Source: Thermoplasmata archaeon (lineage in GTDB: Archaea > Thermoplasmatota > Thermoplasmata > Thermoplasmatales > Thermoplasmataceae). From it: a DNA stretch of 60,443 nucleotides. The notes under the pieces are model-generated. The model saw only the letters and a program-made list of their open reading frames with translations. It was not told the DNA's origin and ran no database searches. The stretch spans positions 1-60,443 of the forward strand of contig JAKAVO010000010.1 of NCBI GenBank assembly GCA_021817255.1, read 5' to 3'. How positions within the stretch are numbered: position 1 is the stretch's first letter; each line of letters begins with the position of its first letter. Made by a program: the position numbers and the translations under genes. This document shows positions 8,424 through 16,939 of the stretch, in pieces.

Positions 8424-10103
8424 ATGAGCTTGAATGATATAAGAAAGAACTTTAGTATAAAAAATGTACTGGGTGAAGACCCACTGAAGATAGATGAACT
8501 GCCACTCGCAACTGTGCCTGATTATATGAGGAAGAAGGGTGGTTTCTGGTACTGGACTGGGGCATTGATCTCAATGGCGTTTGTGTACCAGGTTGTGACA
8601 GGGTTAATATTGCTTCTCTATTATAACCCGGCAAATGCATACGTGTGCACGGAATATATATTGAGAAATGTCCCTTACGGGGAAATTTTCCTGACAACAC
8701 ATCTTTATGGCGCTTATGCTATGGTCGTCCTTGTATATCTGCACATGTTCAGGAATTATTTTAACGGTGCATATAAGAGGCCAAGAGAACTTCAATGGGT
8801 CACCGGCATTATCCTCCTGGCATTAACTATAGGAGTGGGATACTTTGGGTATTCCATGACAGGAGATGTCCTGTCAGCAGACGCAACTGATGTGGGAAGA
8901 GGAATTGCCCTTTCTGTGCCCATAGTTGGAAAGATGTCAGAAGAGATAGTTTTTGGAAATGGAACAGCCACTTCATTATTCATCAGAATGCTGGGGCTTC
9001 ACATAATCCTGGCTGCCCTAATTGGAGCCCTGTTCGGTTTCCACTTTTATCTTGCTGAAGCAAATGGAATGATGCCTTCACAGAGATTAGCCAATTACAA
9101 AGCACCGGCAGTTGACAAAGATAAGCCGGAATACAAGAAGTGGTTTCCATACAATATGATGTTTATGATGCAATTAGGCGCTTTTATGTTTGCCATACTC
9201 ATATTCTTGCCTTCAGCAGTAGATGCTCTGAGAGCAATACACATGGCAGTACCTGCGCTCTTCGATCCTTTTCCACAGGTTTCATCCACATCTCCACTCG
9301 CACCCTACGTGCCTCCATATCCGCCATGGTTCCTTTTATTCGTTTATAAAGCAATAGACTTTACGTTTTTCAATCAGTTCGGCGCATATTCGTCTCTTGC
9401 CGCGTCAACTGTATTTGGTGGCATCCCGCTGATTTACTTCCTGCTTGTGCCATTTATAGACAGGTCAAACAATCTGCACCCACTGTCAAGGCCAATTTTT
9501 ACTGCATTTGGCGTTCTGTCAATCATCTACCTTATACTTCTGTCACTCTGGGGAGTACTCGCCCCAGGCATACCCATAGGCAATGAAGTAGTTGGAATGG
9601 TTCTCCTGCCTCCATTTTTCATTGTGATGGGATTTTTCCTCCTCTTTGGAAGGCTTTACAAAAAAGGGGCATTCAAAACATCCCTGGCAAAGCTGACCGG
9701 ATCTTTCATCATCTTCGTTATTCTTCTTTCGCTTGCAGTTTTCGAACTTGCAATGGAATTGGGAAACATGATGCACGGCGTTTCCCTTTCAAACACCCTA
9801 ACTGTTGGTGCATATGGTGCAGCGACGGCATTTGCAGCATTTGGAACAATGAAATCGTCAAACTATGCACATCTTTCAATGCAACAGCCAAAAGAGGTCA
9901 AAGGAATTGAGATCAGCCAGAAGTCGGTAAACGTAATAGCTTCTCTCCTGTTCATAATCTCTGCAGAGATTCTATGGCTGATGATACAGGCCAATCCTAC
10001 AAACCTCGTACAGGAAGCTGGTTTTGGGCTTGGACTGGGAGCGCTTCTGTTCATATTGGGTATTGGAATCAGACTCTACAGGTTGGCATACTACAATGAG
10101 TAA
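8424..10103 (+). CDS. Cytochrome b of a bc1-like (Rieske/cyt b) complex
   Basis: 559 residues, with N- and C-terminal cytochrome b parts in one chain and 11-12 membrane helices. The two heme pairs are visible with the usual 14-residue spacing: H93/H107 and H193/H207. The quinol-site motif that is PEWY in most cytochromes b reads PPWF here, so the Glu is replaced by Pro. The extra C-terminal helices (about 370-559) exceed mitochondrial cytochrome b. The start is the ATG at 8424 with AGGTGA 8 nt before it, directly after the Rieske stop. No cytochrome c1 gene is present. The complex should oxidise quinol and feed a terminal oxidase. Confidence 0.92.
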   Translation: MSLNDIRKNFSIKNVLGEDPLKIDELPLATVPDYMRKKGGFWYWTGALISMAFVYQVVTGLILLLYYNPANAYVCTEYILRNVPYGEIFLTTHLYGAYAMVVLVYLHMFRNYFNGAYKRPRELQWVTGIILLALTIGVGYFGYSMTGDVLSADATDVGRGIALSVPIVGKMSEEIVFGNGTATSLFIRMLGLHIILAALIGALFGFHFYLAEANGMMPSQRLANYKAPAVDKDKPEYKKWFPYNMMFMMQLGAFMFAILIFLPSAVDALRAIHMAVPALFDPFPQVSSTSPLAPYVPPYPPWFLLFVYKAIDFTFFNQFGAYSSLAASTVFGGIPLIYFLLVPFIDRSNNLHPLSRPIFTAFGVLSIIYLILLSLWGVLAPGIPIGNEVVGMVLLPPFFIVMGFFLLFGRLYKKGAFKTSLAKLTGSFIIFVILLSLAVFELAMELGNMMHGVSLSNTLTVGAYGAATAFAAFGTMKSSNYAHLSMQQPKEVKGIEISQKSVNVIASLLFIISAEILWLMIQANPTNLVQEAGFGLGLGALLFILGIGIRLYRLAYYNE

Positions 10104-10761
10104 TGCGCCAAAAGTTGCAGGTTTCAAGGAAATAAGCTTCTGGCAGGAAGATGGAATAGGAGTGGTTACAATCCTTTCAGATGAAACGGGGAAAGTAACA
10201 ATTTCATTTTTTGAGGAATTTCTCAAGGCGATATCTCTGGCAATTACAGATGAAAAAGTGAAAACTGTTGCAATAACCGGTTCCAATGATTGTTTCTTAA
10301 CCGGTTTAAGGAACTTTGGGCAGGATCAGACAATAAGGTACCTTGATATGATCACAACTGTAGCATCTTTTCTTGCAATGCTTGACAAACCTGTGTTCTC
10401 GCTTGTGAATGGAGAGTGCACTGACCTGGGGGTTGAGTTGGCCCTTCTTACAGATGTCTGCATAGCAGCAGATGGAGCCAGGTTCAACATTAGCGAAAAT
10501 TATTCTCCTGTAATGGGGCTTAGCAGAACCATCTCGAAATTTCCATATTTTATGAATGGAGATGCTGAAGTGGGAAAAAATTGTGATGTGATCTTTCCCA
10601 AGGATACATTTCTTGACAGGTCTAATGACTTCATACTGGCAAATATAAGAAGTTATATGGGAATGGCCCGCAGGGAAAGGCTTGGAGATATTAATGGGAT
10701 ACTATCCAAAGAAAGGTCTGCTTTTCTCTCAAAATTTCTGAGGGGAGAAGCTAAAATCTAA
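10096..10761 (+). CDS. Enoyl-CoA hydratase/isomerase-fold protein, probably non-canonical
   Basis: 221 residues of the crotonase fold, shorter than the usual 255-265. VNGECTDLGVELALLTD (about 113-129) matches the second oxyanion-loop region. The first loop reads SNDCFLTGLRNFG, where the usual A-G-A-D segment is missing, and the acidic catalytic residues of hydratases are not evident. The C-terminus is short. The ATG at 10096 overlaps the cytochrome b stop (ATGAGTAA), so it is coupled to the respiratory operon. It may bind a CoA ester or serve as an assembly or structural factor; catalytic hydratase activity is doubtful. Confidence 0.7.
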   Translation: MSNAPKVAGFKEISFWQEDGIGVVTILSDETGKVTISFFEEFLKAISLAITDEKVKTVAITGSNDCFLTGLRNFGQDQTIRYLDMITTVASFLAMLDKPVFSLVNGECTDLGVELALLTDVCIAADGARFNISENYSPVMGLSRTISKFPYFMNGDAEVGKNCDVIFPKDTFLDRSNDFILANIRSYMGMARRERLGDINGILSKERSAFLSKFLRGEAKI

Positions 10762-10955
10762 ATTTAAAGCGGCACCTTTCTAGTATGATCCGCCCGAAAA
10801 AATAAATTTGCAGAACATCAGCAATCTCTTCCTTTGAGTTTTATCTTGCAATCTTCGCATTCAAATGGATATAAACACAATCTATTACAGCAATAATTTA
10901 TGCAAGGCCAATACTGGCAAATTCAATCAACCAGCAACTTCTTTAACAAAAAAAC

Positions 10956-11681
10956 TCATAGCAAAAATGGCAGTGTGAAAAGTACAGCCACGACAGATGA
11001 AGCAAGATTAACCTGGCCCTTTGTCATCTCGCCTTTATTTTCGAATAATGCTCCAAGGAGAGAATCTACATTGCTCCCAAGAAAACCTGCAACCAGTATA
11101 ATTGCAAATGGCTCCACCCAGTTTACTGCTCCGGAGAGAATGACATAAGACAAGGCAATAGTGAGCGAACCAAACAGGGCTGCAAAGGTTCCCTGTACTG
11201 AAACACCTCCATTTATTCCTGTTTCCACCCGTTTCAATGTTGTGATAAGATATGTCTTTTCATAAAGAACTCCGATTTCTGAGCCTAATGTGTCAGAAGT
11301 GATTGCAGCGAAAGCAGCGGCAAACATAACAAAAAATGGAACATTATAAGGGATTATATAATTGAAAATTGCAATAACCACACCTATCGCGCCTCCATAT
11401 GCAACATTAGAAATCCTTCTTTCTCCCCTTGTCCCTTCCTGTTGCCTGCGCTTCAGTTTCTCCTCAAATTTATATTTAGTTGCAAGGTGTGAAACGAATG
11501 CAAAGATAATCAGCAGTATCAACCAGTTCAGGTTTCCTGTAAAAGAAACTATTGCTCCAATGATAACTGCGCCTATGGCGCCTTTAATATCAAAAAGTTT
11601 AAATATTTGAGATAGAATAAATAGTATTGCCAGTATAATAATTACTTCAATTGTGTAATAAAAATTAAATGCCAAAAGCAT
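10956..11681 (-). CDS. DUF92 family membrane protein (VTE6/TMEM19-like)
   Basis: 241 residues with about six membrane helices. The conserved DUF92 segments are present: AAITSDTLGSEIG in the middle and GFLGSNVDSLLGALFE near the C-terminus; both acidic pieces probably lie at a polar active site. A plant homologue, VTE6, is a phytyl-phosphate kinase, so a prenyl-phosphate kinase role is possible, but archaeal members are untested. The gene follows pdxS by 3 nt and must be cotranscribed with it. Confidence 0.85.
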   Translation of the reverse strand: MLLAFNFYYTIEVIIILAILFILSQIFKLFDIKGAIGAVIIGAIVSFTGNLNWLILLIIFAFVSHLATKYKFEEKLKRRQQEGTRGERRISNVAYGGAIGVVIAIFNYIIPYNVPFFVMFAAAFAAITSDTLGSEIGVLYEKTYLITTLKRVETGINGGVSVQGTFAALFGSLTIALSYVILSGAVNWVEPFAIILVAGFLGSNVDSLLGALFENKGEMTKGQVNLASSVVAVLFTLPFLL

Positions 11682-11684
11682 TAC

Positions 11685-12695
11685 TTAAATTCCTCTTTCG
11701 GCCAACCTCTGATCCTTTGGGATATCATTAATGTCTTTTCCTTCCATTGAAGAAAGGCCCGTTGAAACATTTCCTATCAGCCTGTAGTCTTCATAATTCT
11801 CCACAGCTTCAACTATGGCCCTGGCCATTTTGATTGGGTCGGGGGATTTGAATATTCCACTTCCAACGAAAACACCATCGACCCCAAGCTTCATCATCCA
11901 GGCGCCATCAGCAGGAGTTGCCACACCGCCTGCTGCAAAGTTGACAACAGGCAATCTGCCAAGTTTTTTAATATCTTTTATCACACCGAGGACCTCTTCC
12001 TGTATCTGTTTCATGCTCATTCCATAATAAACGTCATTTGTGTCAATTTTTGCTTCTTTTTGAAAAAGGTTTGGCATAACATCCCTTCTTAACCTGAGAT
12101 AACTGTCGGTAACATTCTCGGCGACCTTTACCATATCATTGTTATTCATGCCCCTTATTAGGTTTACACCCTCATTAACCATCCTTATATGCCTCACGGC
12201 TTCCACAATATTGCCTGTTCCCGCTTCCCCCTTTGTCCTTACCATGGCAGCTCCTTCAAAAACCCTTCTTATTGCCTCTGCAACATTTCTCGCGCCACAC
12301 ACTGTTGGAACTTTCAGTTGTTTCTTGTTCAGATGGAAGAAAGGATCAGAGGGGGTCAGGACTTCACTTTCGTCCAGCATGTCCACTCCAAGTGCTTCCA
12401 GAGTCATGGCTTCTGATACGTGGCCGATTCTGACTTTGGCCATGACAGGAATAGATACAACATCAATAATTTCCCTTATCTTTGCAGGGTCAGCCATTCT
12501 GACGACTCCGCCTTGCGCCCTAATATCAGCCGGGACCTTCTCGAGTGCCATTACAGCAACTGCACCCGCGGTTTCCGCAACTCTGGCCTGTTCAGCGTTA
12601 GTGACATCCATTATCACTCCCCCTTTTGTCATTTTTGCAAAACCAGCCTTCAAAAGCTCTTCCCCAAATCTTAAATCCTGAATATTAAGCGCCAT
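11685..12695 (-). CDS. pdxS: Pyridoxal 5'-phosphate synthase lyase subunit PdxS
   Basis: 336 residues. PdxS forms PLP from ribose 5-phosphate, glyceraldehyde 3-phosphate and ammonia supplied by PdxT. The family is unmistakable: [17 protein letters not shown] (about 25-41), [26 protein letters not shown] with the first Schiff-base lysine, ICGARN-type segment [10 protein letters not shown], and the phosphate-binding [19 protein letters not shown] near the C-terminus. It is longer than bacterial PdxS (about 294) through a middle insertion (about 195-225), as in some archaea. PdxT is not in the window. DUF92 follows in the same operon. Confidence 0.96.
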   Translation of the reverse strand: MALNIQDLRFGEELLKAGFAKMTKGGVIMDVTNAEQARVAETAGAVAVMALEKVPADIRAQGGVVRMADPAKIREIIDVVSIPVMAKVRIGHVSEAMTLEALGVDMLDESEVLTPSDPFFHLNKKQLKVPTVCGARNVAEAIRRVFEGAAMVRTKGEAGTGNIVEAVRHIRMVNEGVNLIRGMNNNDMVKVAENVTDSYLRLRRDVMPNLFQKEAKIDTNDVYYGMSMKQIQEEVLGVIKDIKKLGRLPVVNFAAGGVATPADGAWMMKLGVDGVFVGSGIFKSPDPIKMARAIVEAVENYEDYRLIGNVSTGLSSMEGKDINDIPKDQRLAERGI

Positions 12696-12768
12696 CTTCT
12701 ACCACCTGACGATTTTAAAAGTATATAAAAGGTTTGTCTAAATAAAGGATATATATTGTAGCGAATCG

Positions 12769-13377
12769 TTAGAAATGAATGCCCTCCATAATGAAAAATG
12801 ATAATATAAAATATGCTCCAAAGGCCAGCAAAACAGTTACGCTGAATGCATTAACAATAAGGCTGACTTTATCCTGGTATTTCGCATGGGATTTATATAT
12901 AATCAGGCTTAAGAAATAAATATACACCATTATTCCAATGTAGAAAAAATAGAATGGGGTTATTCCATACGATTCCACTATGCTTAATCCTGCAGTGAGC
13001 CACCATCCTATCTGCATGGGATTAAGAAGCCCGGTGGTCAGTCCCTTAAAATAACTGTAATCGGAAACTATTTTTGTGGCGTTGTTTCTTTCCCGGTGAA
13101 GAAATTCCAGAAGTATGTCCAGTGCCAGGTAGATGAAATAAAATCCACCCAGAATGAATATTATGGGATCGTAGGTTTTGAGGTTTACATAACTCTTCAA
13201 TAAGAGCAACAGTGACAATAGTATTATGTCTGCTGTCATGGCACCCATTCCAACCAGAAATCCAGATTTAATATCAACGAGGGACTTCCTCATTATTACA
13301 GTCATCACTGGGCCTGGTGGGGCAGCCATCGTGACGCCCAATACAAATCCTATCACAATCACATAGACACTGATCAA
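12769..13377 (-). CDS. LysE-family amino-acid exporter-like protein
   Basis: About 202 residues and six membrane helices, with the family's N-terminal pattern VLGVTMAAPPGPV followed by MRKSLVDIKSGFLVGMGAMTAD. LysE/RhtB proteins export amino acids; the substrate is unknown. I choose the TTG at 13377 because a TATA box (TATTTAATATA, near 13405) lies about 25 nt upstream and the resulting N-terminus fits the family. A longer frame from a TTG at 13449 would add 24 polar residues and is less likely. The gene is divergent from the MBL hydrolase gene. Confidence 0.75.
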   Translation of the reverse strand: MISVYVIVIGFVLGVTMAAPPGPVMTVIMRKSLVDIKSGFLVGMGAMTADIILLSLLLLLKSYVNLKTYDPIIFILGGFYFIYLALDILLEFLHRERNNATKIVSDYSYFKGLTTGLLNPMQIGWWLTAGLSIVESYGITPFYFFYIGIMVYIYFLSLIIYKSHAKYQDKVSLIVNAFSVTVLLAFGAYFILSFFIMEGIHF

Positions 13378-13523
13378 GTCGTACCGGTTATTGAAGTCTA
13401 TATTAAATACATGGCTATTGCAATAGGGAAATGCACGGTAGATGCTCAAATTCGGTCACTGATGCTATATTAAATGGCCGATTCAAAGTGAAAGCTTTTA
13501 AGAAAACATTTGATTTGCAAAAT

Positions 13524-14213
13524 ATGTCTGAAAAATTGAAATTAAGATGGAACGGGCATGCCTGCTTTGAGATATCAGGATCCAGGACTATTATAGTTGA
13601 CCCTTTTCTGGAAGGCAATCCCAAGGCAACAAGGAAAAAAGAAGACGTCAGGGCAGATATTGTTGTTGTAACACATGGGCATGAAGATCACGTGGGCGAC
13701 GCACTTTATATTGCGAAAAAGAACAATGCCCCAATAGTTACCATGGTTGAGTTGGCATGGCTCCTGAAGGAAAAGGACAACTCACTTGAAATACACGATA
13801 TAAATTACAGTGGTTCTGTTTCTATAGGGAAGGTTAAAATTACTGCTGTGCCGGCATACCATTCATCATCATATGGTGGAAAATATGCAGGAAACCCTGG
13901 TGGAATGATTATTGAAATGGATGGAAGGGTATTATACCACGCAGGCGACACAGGCATATTTATGGATATGGAACTCATTGGCAGGATGTACCATCCGGAA
14001 GTCGCAATGCTGCCAATTGGCGGGCATTATACAATGTCTCCAAAAGAGGCGGCAATGGCTGTTGGGATGATCAAGCCCCAGTTAGCTATACCAATGCATT
14101 TCAGCACATTCCCGCCAATAGAGCAGAATCCTGAGGAGTTTAAAAAAGAAGTTGAAGCAAATTCAGCGGGCAAAGTGAAAATTATGTCAATAGACCAAAC
14201 CATTGAGGTTTGA
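13524..14213 (+). CDS. UPF0173-type MBL-fold metal-dependent hydrolase
   Basis: 229 residues. The start motif LRWNGHACFEI and the metal motif THGHEDHVGD (about 52-61), then AYHSSSYGG, YHAGDTGIF, LPIGGHYTMSPKEAA and PMHFSTFPPIEQNP define the UPF0173 family (YtkL-like), widespread hydrolases without an assigned substrate. The ATG at 13524 has a TATA-like CTTTTAAG about 25 nt upstream and gives the family's normal N-terminus; an upstream in-frame ATG at 13431 would add 31 atypical residues. Confidence 0.88.
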   Translation: MSEKLKLRWNGHACFEISGSRTIIVDPFLEGNPKATRKKEDVRADIVVVTHGHEDHVGDALYIAKKNNAPIVTMVELAWLLKEKDNSLEIHDINYSGSVSIGKVKITAVPAYHSSSYGGKYAGNPGGMIIEMDGRVLYHAGDTGIFMDMELIGRMYHPEVAMLPIGGHYTMSPKEAAMAVGMIKPQLAIPMHFSTFPPIEQNPEEFKKEVEANSAGKVKIMSIDQTIEV

Positions 14214-14238
14214 TTCTTCTTTTTACATTTTTTATAAT

Positions 14239-15501
14239 CTAGATATGTTCATCCAGGCGGAACTGCCTGGTCCCTTTTATATTCTTCAGTGGTTCCAGTT
14301 CCTGGTCTTCAAGAATGAAGTGTTTTATGTCATTCTCTCTTCCTGTTATCTTGATATATCTCGTTCTCCCATATCGTCCGAGGCTTTTCACTGTTGTGTT
14401 GATCATTCCAAGATCTTCCAGTTCCGATATATAATCGCTCACCCTCCTTGAAGTGAGCGGTTGAATTCCTATTTCTCTGCACAAATCCGCATACAGCCCT
14501 GAAACTTCGCCTGTGGTTGCAGAATTTGGGTGCCGTTCCCCGGACAGGATCACTGAAAATAAAACTAATTTTGAGTGGGTTGGCTGTGTCTTAACAGTCT
14601 CTCTTATAATATCCACCTCAAGGGTGTCTCTTGCATTGTAAACGTGGTTGACACTGACCTTGTTTGAATTATCCCGCATTGCCATCTCAATCGATATTCT
14701 CATCAGGTCTATTGCTTTCCTTGCATCTCCATGCTCTCTTGCCCCAATTGCTGCACACAGTGAAATAGCTGCCTCGTCATAACTTTGTGGGCTCAGGACA
14801 TTTGCGACTCTTGGGTATAAAATGTCTTTGAGTTCTTCAGCATTATATGGTGTAAACATAATAGACTCCCTGCTCATCCTGCTTTTAATTCTTGGATCAA
14901 GTTTTTCGTAGAATGATGAGTCATTTGTAATTCCGATAATGGAACCTCTTGAACCTGTATCCTCAACCATGAGCTTCAGAATAACATATAGCGAATCATC
15001 TCCGTTCTTTTCCACAAGCTTGTCGATTTCATCCAAAACCAGGATAATCGTTCTTTCAATGGATTTTATCTGGTCCGCGAGTTCACTGTAAATCCTGTCA
15101 AGTGTCCAGCCTGATGTGGGAATATTCGAAACTCCGGGTATGCACTTTGACAAATTTACAAGAATGGAATATGGTGAATCATATGTCTGGCAGTTTACAT
15201 AACATGTTGTGACCTTGTCGCCTATCTTTTCTTCCAGCATTCCAGTTACATATTTTGCGACAGAAGTCTTTCCAGTTCCCGTTTTTCCGTATAATAACAG
15301 ATTGGTTGCTGAAAACCCCTTAATCAGCCCACTGAGAGAAGCCACCATTGTATTGATCTGGTTCTCACGGTGTGGAAAATCCTCTGGTTGATGAATAACA
15401 GAAAGTATGGACAAATCGCCTATTAAAGCAATGCTTTGAGTTTCATATTTGTCAAAAGGGTTCATCAGTTTACCGTAATCCCTTATAGTATAGCCTACCA
15501 T
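14239..15501 (-). CDS. cdc6: Orc1/Cdc6 replication initiator
   Basis: 420 residues. The AAA+ domain has Walker A GKTGTGKTS (about 70-78), Walker B ILVLDEIDKL (about 158-167) and the sensor/arginine region ITNDSSFYEKLDPRIKSR; a winged-helix DNA-binding domain follows from about 320 (TGEVSGLYADLCREIG, LTSRRVSDYISELEDLGMI). It binds origin boxes and loads MCM. Archaeal initiator genes often lie next to the origin they serve, so the flanking intergenic DNA deserves a look. A 32-bp region with an inverted repeat lies just upstream. It converges on the MBL hydrolase gene. Confidence 0.95.
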   Translation of the reverse strand: MVGYTIRDYGKLMNPFDKYETQSIALIGDLSILSVIHQPEDFPHRENQINTMVASLSGLIKGFSATNLLLYGKTGTGKTSVAKYVTGMLEEKIGDKVTTCYVNCQTYDSPYSILVNLSKCIPGVSNIPTSGWTLDRIYSELADQIKSIERTIILVLDEIDKLVEKNGDDSLYVILKLMVEDTGSRGSIIGITNDSSFYEKLDPRIKSRMSRESIMFTPYNAEELKDILYPRVANVLSPQSYDEAAISLCAAIGAREHGDARKAIDLMRISIEMAMRDNSNKVSVNHVYNARDTLEVDIIRETVKTQPTHSKLVLFSVILSGERHPNSATTGEVSGLYADLCREIGIQPLTSRRVSDYISELEDLGMINTTVKSLGRYGRTRYIKITGRENDIKHFILEDQELEPLKNIKGTRQFRLDEHI

Positions 15502-15519
15502 AAAAGCATTTTTAATTCC

Positions 15520-15551
15520 AAACTGTTAACATATCTGATCACAAACAGTTT
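15520..15551. promoter_or_regulatory. 8-bp inverted repeat upstream of cdc6
   Basis: AAACTGTT (15520-15527) and AACAGTTT (15544-15551) form a perfect 8-bp inverted repeat with a 16-nt spacer, filling the gap between the folC stop and the cdc6 start. It could be an operator, an initiator-binding site or a folC terminator hairpin, though no T-run follows. Confidence 0.4.
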
Positions 15552-16831
15552 TACTTTCTGTAAGGTGTCATTTCTTCCCCAAGAAACCTGCTTATTGCAC
15601 CAACAAGGTACATGGATCCTGTCACAACTACAAAATCAGATGTGTTTATGGCTTCTTTATAAGCTTCAATAGGATCATGAATAACCCTGACATTTTTGAA
15701 AGTCTTTTCAGCCATTGAACGCAACAATTCTGGATCAATTTTTCTGTCAGGTTCTTCAGGTGTGGTGAGAATAATGCTGTCTGCACATTCTGAAATATTA
15801 TGAAGGTAGGAAAAATGATCCTTTTCTGAGAGCATTCCCACAACAAGAAGTGGTTTTTTATGGTATATGTCCCTTATTGATCTGGAAAGGGTCTGGGCTG
15901 CCGAGGGATTGTGGCTTGAGTCAAGCATTACAATTGGGTTTGTCTTTACCACATCCATTCTTCCAGGCCATCTTGCACTGGACAATCCCTTCTCAACGTC
16001 TTTCCTGCTTATGTTTTCATCAATGTTCTCCAGTGCTGTAATAGAAGTTCTTGCATTTTCCACCTGGAAATTTCCAATCAGTTTAAGATCAATCTTATAC
16101 TCTTCTGTTGGTGTTGTTATCCATATTTTCGATCCATTATCCTTAACCTTCACTCCTGAAATTTTCGTATATTCTGAACTGCTGAAATATTTGCTGTTTC
16201 TCAGTTCAGCTATTCTTTTCAGTTCCTTTACCGGTTCGGGCTTGTCCTCACCAGTTATTATTGGAATTCCCTGCTTTATTATTCCTCCCTTTTCCCTTGC
16301 AATTTCCTGGAGAGTTGTTCCGAGCCTGTCTGTATGTTCATAGCTTATTCTTGTTATTACGGAAGCGATCGGCGTGATAACATTGGTTGCATCGAGCCTG
16401 CCGCCCAGCCCCACTTCCATAGAAGCATAATCAGCTTTCTCGTCGTTGAAGAACTGAAATGCCATTTCGGTCGTCAGTTCAAAAAAAGTTGGAATCCTTC
16501 CACTTTTCTGCCTTTCTTTTATATAACTCCTGTATACATCAATATAATGTTCTATCTCACTATCGCTTATTGTCCGATCCTGAAAGAATATTCTTTCATT
16601 GAAATCTATCAGGTGCGGTGAAGTATACAAGCCGGTTTTTCCCTTCAGCCTTAAAACATTGAATATCATATTGGAAACGGATCCCTTTCCATTGGACCCT
16701 GTTATGTGGACACTCTTGTATCCTGTGTGTGGCGTTCCGAATTTTAAATCCAGCTCTTTCATCACCGAAAGGTCATATTTGATCCCTTCCCGTTTCAGTT
16801 TGTATATAAATTGCAGATTTTCGTCCTTCAA
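15551..16831 (-). CDS. folC: Folylpolyglutamate/dihydrofolate synthase (Mur ligase fold)
   Basis: 426 residues. GYKSVHITGSNGKGSVSNMI (about 36-55) is the FolC P-loop; YTSPHLIDFNERI, SMEVGLGGRLDATN, ISYEHTDRLGTTLQEIAREKGGI and MLDSSHNPSAA follow in the order of the family. The enzyme adds glutamate residues (gamma-linked in known FolC) to a reduced pterin cofactor. The gene starts with TTG at 16831, about 25 nt after a TATA box (TATATATAG near 16856). It lies 49 nt upstream of cdc6 on the same strand and may be cotranscribed with it. Confidence 0.92.
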   Translation of the reverse strand: MKDENLQFIYKLKREGIKYDLSVMKELDLKFGTPHTGYKSVHITGSNGKGSVSNMIFNVLRLKGKTGLYTSPHLIDFNERIFFQDRTISDSEIEHYIDVYRSYIKERQKSGRIPTFFELTTEMAFQFFNDEKADYASMEVGLGGRLDATNVITPIASVITRISYEHTDRLGTTLQEIAREKGGIIKQGIPIITGEDKPEPVKELKRIAELRNSKYFSSSEYTKISGVKVKDNGSKIWITTPTEEYKIDLKLIGNFQVENARTSITALENIDENISRKDVEKGLSSARWPGRMDVVKTNPIVMLDSSHNPSAAQTLSRSIRDIYHKKPLLVVGMLSEKDHFSYLHNISECADSIILTTPEEPDRKIDPELLRSMAEKTFKNVRVIHDPIEAYKEAINTSDFVVVTGSMYLVGAISRFLGEEMTPYRK

Positions 16832-16939
16832 GCGATTGGTAAAGCTTATCCTATATATATTGGTTGCAATAATTTAAGTCCTTTATGGGTGAAAATCTCT
16901 CTCCACAATAAGAAAGAATATATGTAATATGTAATCTCC

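Noticed and set aside
10900-11148. 82-codon plus-strand frame
   Set aside because: It lies antisense to the well-supported DUF92 gene and has no promoter or domain.
13431-13523. 31-residue N-terminal extension of the MBL hydrolase
   Set aside because: The family starts at the ATG at 13524, which also has a well-placed TATA box; the extension overlaps the divergent LysE promoter.
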